64,000 nt of DNA from Klebsiella pneumoniae (GTDB lineage Bacteria > Myxococcota_A > UBA796 > GCA-2862545), in NCBI GenBank assembly GCA_945861065.1, contig CAMASI010000005.1, forward strand, positions 1-64,000, written 5' to 3'. This document shows positions 9,512-19,222 of this stretch, piece by piece. Under the pieces are notes generated by a model, which was given only the letters and a program-made list of their open reading frames with translations, was not told where the DNA came from and did not search any database. Made by a program: the position numbers and the translations under genes. Position 1 is the first letter of the stretch; each line of letters starts with the position of its first letter.

Positions 9512-10480
9512 TCAGTTCACGTCCACGGTGGTCAAGAACAACGGCGTGGGGCTCGTGCAGGTGTCGAGCGTGCAGGTCGTGCCGATAAGCCACGTCCCGT
9601 CTGTCGTGAAGCCAGGAAACGCATTGCCGCCAGCGTCGACGGCCGCGCTCAGGTCATCCACGATGACCAGACCGAACACGTCCATCGTATACAATTCCGC
9701 GGCTTCCTCGTACAACCGGACGAACACCGATTCGACGTCTGCGATGTCCGAGGAGTCCACCCGTCCGATCAACAACTCGTCTGCCAACAACACGTCGTAC
9801 GGCGCGCCGGTCGAATCGAGCGTGACCGCACTGAGGTCCAAGGAGTAGGGCGCAGCGCCTGCATCCACGCACGGATTGGTGCCCGAATGTAAGTCAGCCA
9901 CGAAATCAATCGTAGACATGCCGTCCGTGAACTCGCAATAAGAGTCCGTGGCAGCGTCTTCAAATCGGAGAATCTTGGACATCAGGATGTCTGGCCGCGG
10001 ATCCAACTCCATGAGCGTGGCCAGCCACAAGGCATTCGGATCCTCAAATAGCTCGACCTCTGGCACGAGTTTATTCCCCAGCACCTCGAAATCCGAAGCG
10101 AACGCGCAGACGGCGCCAGCGTCATCGACAAAAAACTGGACCTGAGAATCCGACTGATACAAGGTACCGGTTTCGAGTTTCGCGTACAGTTCTTCTTCCG
10201 TTAATAGGAACTTGGCCAGCAGAACCCGATCCACGGTCGCCGGGTCCGGCATCGGGTTCCCCCGGAGCGTGGTCGTCAGGTTGTTCCAACACAGCTCGAA
10301 ATCGGTCTGCGACTTGAGCACCACTTCCGCGAGTTCAATCGTCCCCGTGAACGTGTAATTGTCCGCATCAGTGAGCACGACTTCGCTGCCACACGAGGCG
10401 CCTGTGTCCGTTGCCGCCTTGTCGCCGCAGCCCGCACACACGACCAACCCTACAGCACCCAACAACGTCATGGCTCGCAT
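9512..10480 (-). CDS. Hypothetical lipoprotein upstream of aldehyde dehydrogenase
   Basis: Not recognised. 322 residues with a lipoprotein signal MRAMTLLGAVGLVVCAGC (lipidated Cys 18) and a short Asp/Thr linker. The body is acidic, with about eight scattered Cys that may form disulfides outside the cytoplasm, and ends in a Cys-rich segment CTLDTCTSPTPLFLTTVDVN. It is separated from the aldehyde dehydrogenase start by one base, so both are probably co-transcribed, but a lipoprotein and a cytoplasmic enzyme have no obvious joint job. Confidence 0.7.
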   Translation of the reverse strand: MRAMTLLGAVGLVVCAGCGDKAATDTGASCGSEVVLTDADNYTFTGTIELAEVVLKSQTDFELCWNNLTTTLRGNPMPDPATVDRVLLAKFLLTEEELYAKLETGTLYQSDSQVQFFVDDAGAVCAFASDFEVLGNKLVPEVELFEDPNALWLATLMELDPRPDILMSKILRFEDAATDSYCEFTDGMSTIDFVADLHSGTNPCVDAGAAPYSLDLSAVTLDSTGAPYDVLLADELLIGRVDSSDIADVESVFVRLYEEAAELYTMDVFGLVIVDDLSAAVDAGGNAFPGFTTDGTWLIGTTCTLDTCTSPTPLFLTTVDVN

Positions 10481-10596
10481 GTGGCCTCCATCCGGCTAGG
10501 ATAGCCCGTCACGACGCCGCCTGCCGACACAGGACCGAAACACCGGCTGGCGGTACGCGGACCCCAAGACTATGATGGAAGCATCCGGAGGCCTCC
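10481..10596. promoter_or_regulatory. Divergent intergenic region upstream of cassette 1
   Basis: 116 bases between the lipoprotein at 10480 (minus) and the first gene of cassette 1 (plus). It must hold promoters for both. A TATGAT hexamer at 10571-10576 could be a -10 box, but no matching -35 is seen at the right distance, and the start codon is only 21 bases away. Confidence 0.3.
10587..10591 (+). promoter_or_regulatory. Ribosome binding site of cassette-1 gene A
   Basis: GGAGG five bases ahead of the ATG at 10597, fixing the start of a gene whose signal peptide is unusually short. Confidence 0.7.
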
Positions 10597-12372
10597 ATGA
10601 GTCCGCTCTTGTGGGTGCTCGCTTGTGAGAAAAACGATCCGCCGCAACCCGCGGTAACCACCGACACTGTGCCGTCGATCGACGGCGTCGTGCCGCTCAG
10701 CGACATCGCCCAGCTCAACCGCGCCTCCATGGCCATCCGGGGCATCCGACCCTCCCTGTCCGACATCAGCCTCATCCAGAGCGATCCTGCACAGCTTGAG
10801 GCGCTCGTAGACGCCTGGCTCGACTCGCCGGAATTCTCAGAGACGATCAAGGACATGTACGCCGAGCTGTTGCTGCTCCGCACCGACGTGGCCTACCAGT
10901 TGCCCCAAAAAGGAATCCTGACCGACAAGGGAATCACCCAAGGTGATATTCACCATTCCACGGTGGAATCGCCCCTCATATTCATTGCCGACATTATCAT
11001 GAACGACCGTTCCTACACCGAAGTGTTTACCGCAGACTACATGTGGTCGAACGACGTGCTCGCCGACATTTACGGTCTGGAATACAATTTCGAAGGCCCA
11101 GAATGGCAACAGAGCCATTGGACGGATGGACGCCCACAATCCGGCCTGCTGTCAGATTCCGAAATGTGGCGACGTCACGTGTCCAACGCGGCGAACTACC
11201 ACCGCGGACGAGCCAACTTCGTATCGAAGACATTCTTGTGTTCCGACATTGCCGGCCGCGACGTGGAGGTCGGACAAGGAATCGATCTCGCAGATCCAGA
11301 GGAGGTCGCCAACGCCGTGTCCACGAATACGACCTGTGTGGGGTGTCACGACGTGCTCGACCCACTCGCTGCCAACTGGTGGGGCTACAAGGAACAGCTT
11401 CAGCGCAACGCTGTGGACCAGGCGTACGTGGCTGGCTGTACCTTTGATATTACCGTGGACGAAGAAGTGCGCGGCGTGTATCGCCCCGAACATTTTTGTT
11501 ATCCTCTTCGTTTCTACGACGTGGAAGAACAGGGTCGCTGGGAAGATGAGTTGCTAAAACCACCCGGCTTCTATGGGACCCCGACCGAAGATATGACGGA
11601 CGTGGGCCGCCTCTTGGTCGACGATCCGCGGTTCAGCCAATGCACCGCCGTCTCGTGGTTTGCTTACCTGGCGGAGGTGGAGCGCGAAGCGATTCCGCTC
11701 GACGTCGCCATGAAATACCAGACGGTTCTGGAAGACGCCAATTTTGACATCAAGACGTTGATCGCCGAAATCGTCCTCGATCCGACATTCATGGCAGATC
11801 GTGTCGAAGCCGGATCCGCGGCCTATGTCACCGGCCTGCGTATTATCCGTCCAGAGCAGCTGGACCGAACGTTGGCTGATTTGACCGGTTTTCAATGGTT
11901 GGCCAACGAAGACGACGCAGACTGCGCAGAAGGCACAGACCTGTGCTGGGAAACCGTCAACCTGTCTCGTTCCGACCTGACCGGATTCCGATCCATGATG
12001 GGGGGTGTCGACGGCTACACGGTGACCCACCCCACCCATTCTCCCACACCTACCAAGGTGCTGGCAATGGCGCGACTCGCAGCAGACGCGGCAGGCTGGG
12101 CGGTCGAAACCGACTTCCTCCTTCCCATCGGCGGCCGCAAGCTGTTCAACGACATTGAACTCGTGGACGCGTCAGAAGTCTCGGTGCGCGCGCAGATTGC
12201 CGCGCTCCACACGCGCGTTCTGGGAATCCCCGCGGCGGCCGACGATGCCACCGTCGACCTCCTCTACACGACCCTCTTCCTTCCCGTTTTGGCCTCAGGC
12301 GGAGACGCCGAAGAGGCCTGGAAACTCACCTTGTCGGGTTTGTTACAAGACCCGGCCATGATGTTTTGGTAG
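10597..12372 (+). CDS. Cassette 1 gene A: DUF1588/1592-like lipoprotein with CVGCH
   Basis: 591-residue lipoprotein (MSPLLWVLAC, lipidated Cys 10). It resembles the planctomycete/deltaproteobacterial DUF1588-DUF1592-DUF1585 group: LNRASMAIRGIRPSLSDI near the N terminus, WRRHVSNAANYHRGRANFV, then a single haem-c-like site CVGCH (C247, C250, H251) followed by DPLA. Later blocks are IIRPEQLDRTLADLTGF and DLTGFRSMMGG, with the C terminus LLQDPAMMFW. The role of this family is not established; one covalent haem outside the cytoplasm is likely from the motif. It is followed by a DUF1501 gene, the usual partner. A clear paralog with the same block order lies inverted at 19223-21016. Confidence 0.88.
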   Translation: MSPLLWVLACEKNDPPQPAVTTDTVPSIDGVVPLSDIAQLNRASMAIRGIRPSLSDISLIQSDPAQLEALVDAWLDSPEFSETIKDMYAELLLLRTDVAYQLPQKGILTDKGITQGDIHHSTVESPLIFIADIIMNDRSYTEVFTADYMWSNDVLADIYGLEYNFEGPEWQQSHWTDGRPQSGLLSDSEMWRRHVSNAANYHRGRANFVSKTFLCSDIAGRDVEVGQGIDLADPEEVANAVSTNTTCVGCHDVLDPLAANWWGYKEQLQRNAVDQAYVAGCTFDITVDEEVRGVYRPEHFCYPLRFYDVEEQGRWEDELLKPPGFYGTPTEDMTDVGRLLVDDPRFSQCTAVSWFAYLAEVEREAIPLDVAMKYQTVLEDANFDIKTLIAEIVLDPTFMADRVEAGSAAYVTGLRIIRPEQLDRTLADLTGFQWLANEDDADCAEGTDLCWETVNLSRSDLTGFRSMMGGVDGYTVTHPTHSPTPTKVLAMARLAADAAGWAVETDFLLPIGGRKLFNDIELVDASEVSVRAQIAALHTRVLGIPAAADDATVDLLYTTLFLPVLASGGDAEEAWKLTLSGLLQDPAMMFW

Positions 12373-12375
12373 GAG
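12371..12375 (+). promoter_or_regulatory. Ribosome binding site deciding the DUF1501 start
   Basis: AGGAG overlapping the stop of gene A, five bases before ATG 12381. It favours that ATG, which begins directly with a Tat signal, over the in-frame TTG at 12366. Confidence 0.7.
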
Positions 12376-12380
12376 CAACC

Positions 12381-13724
12381 ATGTGGTCCCGTCGCTCACT
12401 GTTGCGAAACGGCGCTGCTGGCGCCGCGAGCCTGCTCGGCGCGCGCCCTCGCGCCCACGCCCAATCGGCACCCGGCGCCCCCAAACACCTCATCGTCGTA
12501 CTCATTGAAGGCGGTTGGGATGTGACCTATTGCCTCGACCCGAAGGAGGGTTGCCCGGACCTCGATGCTGCTGCAAAGGCCGAGGGTCCATCGTGCGACG
12601 CAGGCACCGCCGAGGGCACGGAAAACATTGAGAAGTTTGGCAACCTCACCGTGGCCACAAACGCCCTTCTCCGTCCCGGCGTCGCGGCATTCTTTGGCGG
12701 CTCGGCCGTTGAGGGGGGGCCAGGACGGTACGAACGCTGCCATATCATCAACGGTATCGAGACCGGCTCCATCGCGCACGACCCCTGTCGAACCCGCATG
12801 CTCACCGGCACGCAGTCGATGACCAATCCCGACATTTCCGTGATCGCCGGTGCTGTGCACGGTGGAAGTCTTCCGCTAGGGTCCGTGGATCTCTCGGGGT
12901 GGAGCGTTTCCGGCAGCCTGGCGGCGACGACCGGACGCATCGGGTATCAGAGCCAGATCAAAGCACTCGTGGATCCGAACACGTTCATGACCGCTCCCCC
13001 AGGGCTGGGCTGGAGCTACCCGTTGTATGACGGGACAACACATGAGGGGAAGCTTTCCGAATATCTTCTCGCCCGCCAAGCCACCTTCCTTGCCCAACAT
13101 GCAGACGGCGGGCACAACGACCTTGTTGTCGGTGCTATGGAAGAATCGCTGGGTCGGGCCGCACTCTTTAAGGCTCAAGGTGCATCCCTGCTGACGGAGT
13201 TGGAGGTCGGCGAAAAGGTCATGTTCTACAACCAGATTAATATCGCGATCAGTCTCATTCAGGCCGGCGTTTGTCACTCCCTTATGCTGGATTCCCGCTA
13301 CGACTGGGACACGCACGAGGTCAATCTGGCTCAACACGACCATTACGAGGGTTTGTTTCGCAACCTCGCCCACTTGTATGACGCGCTGGAAGAAGCCGGT
13401 CTCTTCGAAGACACCGTCGTCGCCGTGATCTCCGAAATGACTCGCACACCGTTGATGAATCTCGCGAACGGGAAGGACCACTGGCCACACACGTCTGCAC
13501 TTCTGTTCGGCGGAGGCGTGAAAGCGAACCAAACGAGCGGTGCAACGGACAGCCAGGTGGAATCCCAAACGGTGGACCTCGCTACGGGTGCCGTCGTTAC
13601 AGAAATCGACGGCGGCGTCCCCCTCAACTACGATAATTTCTGTGCCGGTATCCTCGACCTTGTGGGGGTCAACGCTGCAGATTGGCTTCCAGACGCCGTG
13701 CCCTTCGAGGGATTCAAGGCCTGA
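12381..13724 (+). CDS. Cassette 1 gene B: Tat-exported DUF1501 protein
   Basis: 447 residues from ATG 12381. The N terminus MWSRRSLLRNGAAGAASLL carries a twin-arginine motif (SRRSLL), so it is exported folded, probably with a bound metal. The DUF1501 fold, of the alkaline-phosphatase/sulfatase superfamily, shows in LIVVLIEGGWDVTYCLDP, in GVCHSLMLDSRYDWDTHEVN, in AVISEMTRTPLMNLANGKDHW and in TSALLFGGGVK. DUF1501 enzymes are uncharacterised. It follows gene A within nine bases and runs into gene C with two bases between TGA and ATG, so the three are one operon. Paralog: 17782-19206. Confidence 0.92.
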   Translation: MWSRRSLLRNGAAGAASLLGARPRAHAQSAPGAPKHLIVVLIEGGWDVTYCLDPKEGCPDLDAAAKAEGPSCDAGTAEGTENIEKFGNLTVATNALLRPGVAAFFGGSAVEGGPGRYERCHIINGIETGSIAHDPCRTRMLTGTQSMTNPDISVIAGAVHGGSLPLGSVDLSGWSVSGSLAATTGRIGYQSQIKALVDPNTFMTAPPGLGWSYPLYDGTTHEGKLSEYLLARQATFLAQHADGGHNDLVVGAMEESLGRAALFKAQGASLLTELEVGEKVMFYNQINIAISLIQAGVCHSLMLDSRYDWDTHEVNLAQHDHYEGLFRNLAHLYDALEEAGLFEDTVVAVISEMTRTPLMNLANGKDHWPHTSALLFGGGVKANQTSGATDSQVESQTVDLATGAVVTEIDGGVPLNYDNFCAGILDLVGVNAADWLPDAVPFEGFKA

Positions 13725-13726
13725 CG

Positions 13727-15832
13727 ATGAGCGCGCAAATCCTTTTCACGAAATGCACGATGCTGCTAACGGCGTCGGCACTGCTCAGTGGGTGCAGTTG
13801 CGGCGAAGAGCCGCCAATCGCCACAGATCCACCGCCAACCCAGACGTGCGAAACCCTCATCACCTGGGACGGTTTCGCGCAGGGATTTTTCAGGGATTGG
13901 TGCACAGCTTGTCACTCCTCCGCCTTGGTCGGTGACGCCCGCATTGGTGCCCCCGAGGGCATGAATTTTGACACATATGAGGGCGTCATTCCCTTCCGAG
14001 ATCGCATGCTCGTGCGTGCGGTTGCGGAGGCGAGAGACACGGCGGACACAGGCGCCGAAGACGACGCGGACTTGAGCCCCATGCCCCCGGCGGGCGGCGT
14101 TGCGCCGGAGGATATCACGTATTTCGAAGAATGGCTGACGTGCGGTATGCCCCGCGGTGCCGACACCACGGCAGTGGACCCATGCGCAGTTCTCCATGCC
14201 TACACCGGAGACGTCTTCGCTGCGCAATCGGCCGACCTAGGCGCCACGTACAACCAAATCCTCGGCACGCTGCATGTCGATGCCAACGCCGACCTGAGCT
14301 GGGTGTGCCAAGTAGAGGGCGACGTGCTCGTCAAGCAGGGGCCGACCACGGTAGCGTTGGACAGGCTGACACACGTCACGGGCGACTTCATCGCCAATTC
14401 CGGCACAGGTTTACTGAGCCTATCCGCCCCTGTCCTCGAAACCGTCGACGGGGACCTGCGAATCGAAGGGCAAGACCAGTTAGCCGACTTGGAGCTCGCC
14501 GAGGTAATCACCGTCGGCGGCGACCTTATTGTTACGGACAGCGCTGGTTTCCAGCGCCTTGCGTTCAGCGACCTCCGAACGGTCGGTGGCGACTTTCGGG
14601 TGGAACGGAACTCCGAAATGACGCACTTCGATTGCTCCCGCATCGAATCCATCGGGTTGGACTTCACCATATCGGAAAACAAGTCCATCACGGAGTTCAG
14701 CTGCGGAACCGTGCTGACGGACCTCGGCGGGAGCCTCTCTTTCGACGACAACGAAGCCTTCGCCTCTGATTTCTATACGTTTGACATCCTCACGAACATC
14801 CCGGGCGACCTGTCGATTTCCAGGAACGCAGACATTCGCACCATCGAAGGGTTCTATCTGTTGGAGACCATCGCAGGTTCGGTCGATTTCTCAGAAAACG
14901 CGGCGCTGGAGGTTATCGGAGATTTCGGCTCACTCAACACAATTGGCGGTCATTTCATCATCGAGGACAATGCCTCGCTGATGACCATCCGTGATTTTGC
15001 TCTGCTGCAACATGTGGGCCTGACCGCCGATGCCGGCGAGGGAATTTTCCGCATCGCCAAGAATCCCGTCCTTCAAGGTGGCACGGGCCCGCTCAATAGC
15101 GTCGTCCACGTTCAGGGAATCGAAGTTGTAGAAAACGGCTTTGGTACAAACCCCTTTGACGTCACCTTGATCACGCTGTTTACCAGTCTAACGGACGTGG
15201 ACGCAGACGTTCTCCTGCAAGACAACCCCCACATTCTGGAGCTCGGGGTGTTCAGCAAGCTGAGCCGGGTCAATGGAGACGTGGTGATTTCCGGCAACGA
15301 GGACATGACCAGCTTGACCGGATTCGTTGGCGGGTTCGGCGAAGCCTCGATTGGTGGCGATCTTCAAATCAGCGGAAATCAGTCACTCCTCGGCCTCACG
15401 TTGGGAAACCGATTGGGTGCCGTCATTGGAGAGGTTCGAATCGAACAGAATGCGCAACTAGCGGGAATCTTAGGTCCGGCGAACATTCAATTCGTAGGGA
15501 GCCTTTACGTCGGCGATTCCCCCTCCTTGCTTTCCGTCGGGCAATGGGACTCGCTCACGACGACCGGAGGCGACCTTCACATCAGCAACGCAGATGCCCT
15601 GTTGTCCCTCGCAGGCCTTGAGACCGTTGCGGACGTCGGCGAAAACCTGTGGATCGAAGACAACGCCTCACTGGAATCGCTTCAGGACCTCGCCAGCGTC
15701 GGCTCCGTGGGCAATGACGTCCGCATTGTAGGCAACGCAGCGCTGCCCGATGCCGATGCACAGGAGTTGGTCTTTCGCGTGGGCTTGGAAAACATTGGCG
15801 GAACCGTCGTAATCACCGACAACGGTGGATGA
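13727..15832 (+). CDS. Cassette 1 gene C: cytochrome-c-like / receptor-L repeat lipoprotein
   Basis: 701-residue lipoprotein from ATG 13727 (signal ends SALLSGC, lipidated Cys 23). Residues 40-145 form a minimal cytochrome-c-like domain: haem site CTACH (C59, C62, H63), a candidate axial Met in MPPAGGV (M119), and the closing helix ITYFEEWLTCG. From about residue 170 come some 20 repeats of the type GGDLIVTDSAGFQRL, GDVVISGNEDMTSLTGF, a receptor-L/leucine-rich beta-solenoid. The fusion suggests a surface-anchored redox protein with a long binding scaffold; this is inference. It ends 37 bases from the end of its inverted paralog at 15870-17780. Confidence 0.85.
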   Translation: MSAQILFTKCTMLLTASALLSGCSCGEEPPIATDPPPTQTCETLITWDGFAQGFFRDWCTACHSSALVGDARIGAPEGMNFDTYEGVIPFRDRMLVRAVAEARDTADTGAEDDADLSPMPPAGGVAPEDITYFEEWLTCGMPRGADTTAVDPCAVLHAYTGDVFAAQSADLGATYNQILGTLHVDANADLSWVCQVEGDVLVKQGPTTVALDRLTHVTGDFIANSGTGLLSLSAPVLETVDGDLRIEGQDQLADLELAEVITVGGDLIVTDSAGFQRLAFSDLRTVGGDFRVERNSEMTHFDCSRIESIGLDFTISENKSITEFSCGTVLTDLGGSLSFDDNEAFASDFYTFDILTNIPGDLSISRNADIRTIEGFYLLETIAGSVDFSENAALEVIGDFGSLNTIGGHFIIEDNASLMTIRDFALLQHVGLTADAGEGIFRIAKNPVLQGGTGPLNSVVHVQGIEVVENGFGTNPFDVTLITLFTSLTDVDADVLLQDNPHILELGVFSKLSRVNGDVVISGNEDMTSLTGFVGGFGEASIGGDLQISGNQSLLGLTLGNRLGAVIGEVRIEQNAQLAGILGPANIQFVGSLYVGDSPSLLSVGQWDSLTTTGGDLHISNADALLSLAGLETVADVGENLWIEDNASLESLQDLASVGSVGNDVRIVGNAALPDADAQELVFRVGLENIGGTVVITDNGG

Positions 15833-15869
15833 CCTGGCGACAACGGATCAACGCGCTTGCCCGCCGCTG

Positions 15870-17780
15870 TCAGTCCCCGTTTCCACTCACAACGATGTTC
15901 CCCCCCACGAAGTCCAGCCCATCCACCAGGGCTTCCACATCAGACGTAGGCAAGTCCGGGTTGTCCGTCACGAGGACGTCCAGCCCCACAAACGCCAGGG
16001 ACTCCAGGCTGGTCAGCGAAGAAAGCAGGTCGTTGTCGCTGACCCTAAACGTGCCCGCCACCGCCTCCAAGTCAACAAGGCCCTCCATCTCAACAAGCGC
16101 CGAGTTGCCAACCAATCGAAAGTTACCGCCAACCTCCGTTACCTTCGCAAATGCATCCAACGTGGTCAACGCAGGGTTCTCGCTCACTTCGAGCGTACCG
16201 CCTGTGGACTCCAGGCGGGCGAAGTTCGTGAGACCCGCAAGGACCGAGTTGTCAGCGACGAACAGATCTCCGCCAACGCTGGTCAACAAAGGAAATGCGT
16301 CAATCGCCACCAACTGGGCGTTATCCGTCATCCGCAGGTCGCCGCCAATGTTCGTAAGTGCCCCAAAGTCGGTAAAAATGGTGATTCCGGCGTTGCCTTC
16401 GAAAATAAGGTCATTCCCTACGGATTGGAGTACGCCCATCCCAGCGACATTTTGCATCTGCCGGTTGTCCTCCAACACGAGGTCGCCCTCGATCTCTACA
16501 AGGTTGACGAATCCAGAAACATTTGCCAGATTTCCATTCCCTTGAATCTGGATGTCCGCATGAGCAACCGTCATGGTATCGAAGGCCCGCAAGGACGCTA
16601 GCAGGGCGTTGTTTCGGATAAGAATGTCGTTCTTCCCCTCCAGCAGCAAGGTGAAGCCATCCAACAGCGTGACGATGTCGTTCTCAGAAACGTCTACTCG
16701 GCCGACGATATCCACGACATGAAACATCGCGTCTTGGAGGAGGCTGATGCCGTCTAGGTTTACCAACTCCACGTTGCCCGCCACACGCTCGACGGTATCC
16801 AAGGTTTCCAAATCCGCGAGCACAGGAAGGTCCCGGAACACGAGGTCGCCCTCCACCCAGCGCAAACGAATGACGTCGATGGTGGTCAGCGCAGCCAGAT
16901 TCGACACCTCCATCGAACCGACGACGGTCTCCAACTGAAGCAGCAGCGCTTCTTCGAGCACGGGATTGTTGGTGAGCAAGAACTGCCCCCCTACATAGGC
17001 CAGCTCCGGCATCCACAGTGTGTGGAGCACCGGGTTGTCGGCAAGCATCGCGTCCCCGCCATCGACGGTCGCCAACACGGGCAACGAGACCGACTCCAGG
17101 TGCACCCCGTCCTGTACCGTCAGGTGACCTCCGACAGAGGTCAGACTCTCAAGCGAGACCGACCTGGGGCTGGTGAGGAGTTCTTTCGGTACGCCCAGGT
17201 ACGTAGCACCAGTCTCCACCGCGACGATTTCGAGGTCGCCGCCCACGGAACACAAACACGGGGCGACGATGTCACCGCCCTCGATACGAAGATCGCCCTC
17301 GACCGAATTGTACAGCGCACAGAATGCGTCCGCCCCTGCCTGATCCGTCCAGACCAAATCCTTATGCTCGCTGTCCACAATAGCGGTCGTACATGAGGGC
17401 TCCGTGATGCCCTCCCCCGGAGCACCACACCCCAGCCACTCCTCGAACTGCACCTGGTCGCGCTCGAAGACGCCACCTGCTGGCGGCATGGCCGGATCCG
17501 CACCCGTAGCCCACAACTCGATCTTGGATTTGTACGCCAAGACGTCTTCATAGAGATCGAAGTTCACTGAAATCGGCGCCCCCTGCCGAGCCTCCAAAGG
17601 CACATTGACGCTATGGCACTGCAAACACCACGTACCCACATGCTCTTTTGCGAAGTTGTCCCAAGTCACCACCGTAGTGCACCCGATTCCCTCCGCGACC
17701 GGGTCCGCGTGGGGCAACCACGACACACCATCGCAAGAACAACCCGCCAATTGAATTAGGGCCAGGCGCTGAAACCACAT
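15870..17780 (-). CDS. Cassette 2 gene C': cytochrome-c-like / receptor-L repeat lipoprotein
   Basis: 636 residues from ATG 17780, one base after the stop of gene B'; longer in-frame starts would run into B' and lack a signal. Lipoprotein signal MWFQRLALIQLAGC (Cys 14). Cytochrome-c-like domain with CLQCH (C52, C55, H56) and MPPAGGV (M98), then DQVQFEEWLGCG, matching cassette 1 gene C block by block. Repeats such as VGGDLFVADNSVLAGLTNF and AGTFRVSDNDLLSSLTSL follow to the end (IVVSGNGD, against VVITDNGG in C). It is shorter than C by about 65 residues, probably through repeat loss or gain. Same inferred role as C. Confidence 0.85.
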   Translation of the reverse strand: MWFQRLALIQLAGCSCDGVSWLPHADPVAEGIGCTTVVTWDNFAKEHVGTWCLQCHSVNVPLEARQGAPISVNFDLYEDVLAYKSKIELWATGADPAMPPAGGVFERDQVQFEEWLGCGAPGEGITEPSCTTAIVDSEHKDLVWTDQAGADAFCALYNSVEGDLRIEGGDIVAPCLCSVGGDLEIVAVETGATYLGVPKELLTSPRSVSLESLTSVGGHLTVQDGVHLESVSLPVLATVDGGDAMLADNPVLHTLWMPELAYVGGQFLLTNNPVLEEALLLQLETVVGSMEVSNLAALTTIDVIRLRWVEGDLVFRDLPVLADLETLDTVERVAGNVELVNLDGISLLQDAMFHVVDIVGRVDVSENDIVTLLDGFTLLLEGKNDILIRNNALLASLRAFDTMTVAHADIQIQGNGNLANVSGFVNLVEIEGDLVLEDNRQMQNVAGMGVLQSVGNDLIFEGNAGITIFTDFGALTNIGGDLRMTDNAQLVAIDAFPLLTSVGGDLFVADNSVLAGLTNFARLESTGGTLEVSENPALTTLDAFAKVTEVGGNFRLVGNSALVEMEGLVDLEAVAGTFRVSDNDLLSSLTSLESLAFVGLDVLVTDNPDLPTSDVEALVDGLDFVGGNIVVSGNGD

Positions 17781-17781
17781 G

Positions 17782-19206
17782 TCAAACCGCCGTTGCACCC
17801 GTAAATGGAACCGCGAGTGGCAACCACTTTGCAGCATCAATCCCGGCGGTCTGAAGCACACCGGACACAAAACTGTCGTATTTGAGGAGTTCGCCGCCAT
17901 CGGCCTCGTCGATCAACTCGCCGGTCGTGATGTCTACCGGCATAGACTCCTGGGATTCGTCGGTGGACCCGTAAGTAAAACCGCCCTTGATTCCCGCTCC
18001 GATGAGCAGCTGCGTGGTGTGCCCCCAATGATCCTTGCCGTTTCCGACATTGAGGCGAGGTGTGCGGCCCATCTCCGAAATGACAGCAATAAGCGTGTCC
18101 TTGAGTTGGTCCGTCTCCTGAAGTCGACACATGAGCTTGTCAAGCGTCGTAAACATGGTGTTGTACTTTTCGTGCTGCAAGAAGTTCGCCTTGTGCGTAT
18201 CCCACATCTCGAAGTGTTTGATGGTGACCGCGGAACACAAACCCTTTTCCAATAGGTCCGCCGCCACACAGGCCTGCAGGTCCATGCTTGGCTCCGCACC
18301 CAGCTTGAGATCCGCGACCATGTCGGCACCCTTCTCCAGCAGGTCGGTGCGGCGCTTCATGGCACTCAGCATGTCGTTGAGCATCAGCTCATTGCGCGGT
18401 GCAAACTTGCCCGAGCGCGCATCTCGGAACTCCTCTACCCTTTGCTCAAGCACCTCGCGGACCAGTTTCTCTTCGAGGGAATCCCTTCGGAATATCGGAA
18501 GCGTGTAGTCAGCGTCGGAGGGTGCTGCATACACGGTGGCCGGATCCAGCAGCGTCTTGATCTGCGCATTGAATCCAATTCGGCCCGTGGAGGCCGCAAG
18601 TTGTCCCGAATAACTCAGGCCAGAGAAGTCAAAAGACCCGAGAGGCAGATCCGCGCCGTGCTCGAAGCCGAAAATCGTCGCGAAATCCGCATTGTAGGAC
18701 GCCGTCGTACCCGTCAACATCCGAATTCGGCACGGCTGGTGCACGATAGAACCCGTCCACATCCCGTTGATGACGGCCGTGTCTTGCCACCAGCGCTCGC
18801 AAAAGCGGCTCAATCCTCCGCGTTTGACGAGATTCTCCTTGAAAATAAACCCAGCGCCGGGCGACGCACGCAGGTCATCCGGAACGGGGCGTCCCCACGC
18901 CTGTGTCGTCTCTACGTCTCCTTCGAGTTTCGGATCAAAATCGGCCTCAGGCCCGTCGATATTCGGATTTCCTGTTTTTGGGTCGAAGGCATAGGTCGTG
19001 TCCCATCCGCCATTGGCGATGACCACGATGAGTTTCTTGGGAGCGTTGTAGGCCACCGGCGCACGCTCACACCAATGCACTCCGGCCGGCACATCAAAGT
19101 CGGCCGCACAAACCCCATCGAGGGCGCCGCGCGCGGCACCGGGCACCAACAGGCCCGCGCCGACGAGGCCGGAACGATTGAGAAAAGATCGGCGAGACAG
19201 AGTCAT
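17782..19206 (-). CDS. Cassette 2 gene B': Tat-exported DUF1501 protein
   Basis: 474 residues. Twin-arginine signal MTLSRRSFLNRSGLVGAG (canonical SRRSFL) ending near AARGA. DUF1501 blocks: LIVVIANGGWDTTYAFDPKTG, CSAVTIKHFEMWDTHKANFL, AVISEMGRTPRLNVGNGKDHW, TQLLIGAGIKGG. It shares with B the central STGRIGFNAQIKTLLDP-type segment (B: TTGRIGYQSQIKALVDP) and the end AKWLPLAVPF (B: ADWLPDAVPF). Catalytic function unknown for the family. It sits 16 bases after gene A' and one base before gene C', giving the same gene order as cassette 1 on the opposite strand. Confidence 0.92.
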   Translation of the reverse strand: MTLSRRSFLNRSGLVGAGLLVPGAARGALDGVCAADFDVPAGVHWCERAPVAYNAPKKLIVVIANGGWDTTYAFDPKTGNPNIDGPEADFDPKLEGDVETTQAWGRPVPDDLRASPGAGFIFKENLVKRGGLSRFCERWWQDTAVINGMWTGSIVHQPCRIRMLTGTTASYNADFATIFGFEHGADLPLGSFDFSGLSYSGQLAASTGRIGFNAQIKTLLDPATVYAAPSDADYTLPIFRRDSLEEKLVREVLEQRVEEFRDARSGKFAPRNELMLNDMLSAMKRRTDLLEKGADMVADLKLGAEPSMDLQACVAADLLEKGLCSAVTIKHFEMWDTHKANFLQHEKYNTMFTTLDKLMCRLQETDQLKDTLIAVISEMGRTPRLNVGNGKDHWGHTTQLLIGAGIKGGFTYGSTDESQESMPVDITTGELIDEADGGELLKYDSFVSGVLQTAGIDAAKWLPLAVPFTGATAV

Positions 19207-19222
19207 GTTCGTGCCACTCCGG

